From assembly GCA_030425615.1 (NCBI GenBank), contig JAUIAI010000253.1, positions 1-5,321 on the forward strand: a stretch of 5,321 nucleotides of DNA, read 5' to 3'. Every line of letters begins with the position of its first letter. Within the stretch, counting starts at the first letter, position 1. Below the pieces are notes generated by a model. It worked only from the letters and a program-made list of their open reading frames with translations, was not told the DNA's origin and made no database searches. Shown here one piece after another: positions 5,022-5,321 of the stretch. Source of the stretch: Gammaproteobacteria bacterium (GTDB lineage Bacteria; Pseudomonadota; Gammaproteobacteria; Burkholderiales; Burkholderiaceae_E). The position numbers were made by a program, and so were the translations under genes.

Positions 5022-5321
5022 TCAGAGGCTCGCCTGACCCGGCTGGGCATGCGTGCGCTCGTAGACTTCCTGGCATTCGATGCAACGCGCGGCGGCCGGC
5101 TCGACGCGCAGGCGCTCGACGGCGATGTCCCGACCGCAGTCGATGCACTCGCCATAGCTGCCGGTCAGCATACGCTCGAGAGCGGCCTCGAGCGCGCGCA
5201 TCTCATCCACGTCCCGCGTGAGCTCGGCCTGCCGGGTCTCGGACAGGGTGCGTGCCATCGAGGCCTCTCCCTCGTCTCCTACCTCACCCTTCAGCGCGCT
5301 GAAGGTCTCCCTGGACACCTG
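5022..5321 (-). CDS. DksA/TraR-family C4 zinc-finger protein (N-terminus beyond right edge)
   Basis: The visible 99 residues contain a helical segment and a C4 zinc finger, C-I-D-C and C-I-E-C separated by 17 residues (Cys59, Cys62, Cys80, Cys83 of the fragment). The context G-S-Y-G-x-C-x-x-C-G-x-x-I and the final C-Q-x-x-Y-E are typical of DksA/TraR proteins, which insert a coiled-coil tip into the RNA polymerase secondary channel and modulate initiation, often with ppGpp. The stretch F-S-A-L-K-G-E-V-G-D-E-G-E-A matches the middle of short DksA-like proteins, where D-x-x-D-like acidic residues sit at the coil tip; here they read D-x-x-E. A GTG at 5318 could be a start, but the frame stays open to the edge and family members usually have some 35-40 more N-terminal residues, so I treat it as cut by the window. 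It is probably co-transcribed with HPF-CSD downstream. Confidence 0.85.
   Translation of the reverse strand, partial: QVSRETFSALKGEVGDEGEASMARTLSETRQAELTRDVDEMRALEAALERMLTGSYGECIDCGRDIAVERLRVEPAAARCIECQEVYERTHAQPGQASL

Overview
The window is about two-thirds GC and densely packed with bacterial genes. It fits a high-GC proteobacterium, probably a gammaproteobacterium. The evidence is compositional plus the gene set: a lipoprotein-type HlyD adaptor, an ABC-2 exporter, a ribosome hibernation factor fused to a cold-shock domain, and a DksA/TraR-type zinc finger. I cannot name the genus from sequence alone. No mobile element, rRNA, tRNA or CRISPR array is visible.

Layout, left to right. (1) Positions 1-31 hold the first ten codons of a minus-strand gene that runs off the left edge. 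It has an excellent Shine-Dalgarno, and its N-terminus resembles VOC/glyoxalase-fold proteins. (2) Positions 32-236 are intergenic and carry two related 17-bp near-palindromes that look like operators. (3) Positions 237-959 (minus) encode a TVP38/TMEM64 (VTT, DedA-like) membrane protein. (4) Positions 960-1359 are a divergent intergenic region of about 400 bp. It holds an operator-like dyad next to the VTT start, a 64-bp GC-rich hairpin with 13-bp perfect arms, and a possible -10 box for the rightward operon. (5) Positions 1360-4428 (plus) are a tightly coupled three-gene exporter operon: lipoprotein membrane-fusion adaptor, ABC ATPase and ABC-2 permease. The genes overlap by 8 and 4 bp, and the layout resembles a reduced YbhG-YbhF-YbhS/R system with one permease. 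(6) Converging on it with a 23-bp gap is a minus-strand pair. One gene is a DksA/TraR-type zinc-finger protein whose N-terminus lies beyond the right edge. The other, 36 bp downstream of it, is an HPF/RaiA (S30AE) domain fused to a cold-shock domain.

How the genes work together. The adaptor, ATPase and permease should form one inner-membrane export machine, which would need an outer-membrane TolC-like channel encoded elsewhere; the substrate cannot be read from the sequence. The DksA-like protein and the HPF-CSD fusion look like a growth-arrest/stress pair, one probably acting on RNA polymerase and the other on the ribosome or mRNA.

Most of the window is ordinary accessory and housekeeping content, and I see no clear new multi-gene system. 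The best leads are the paired near-palindromes, the intergenic hairpin, the HPF-CSD fusion with an altered RNA-binding motif beside a DksA-like gene, and a repeat-encoded linker in the permease.
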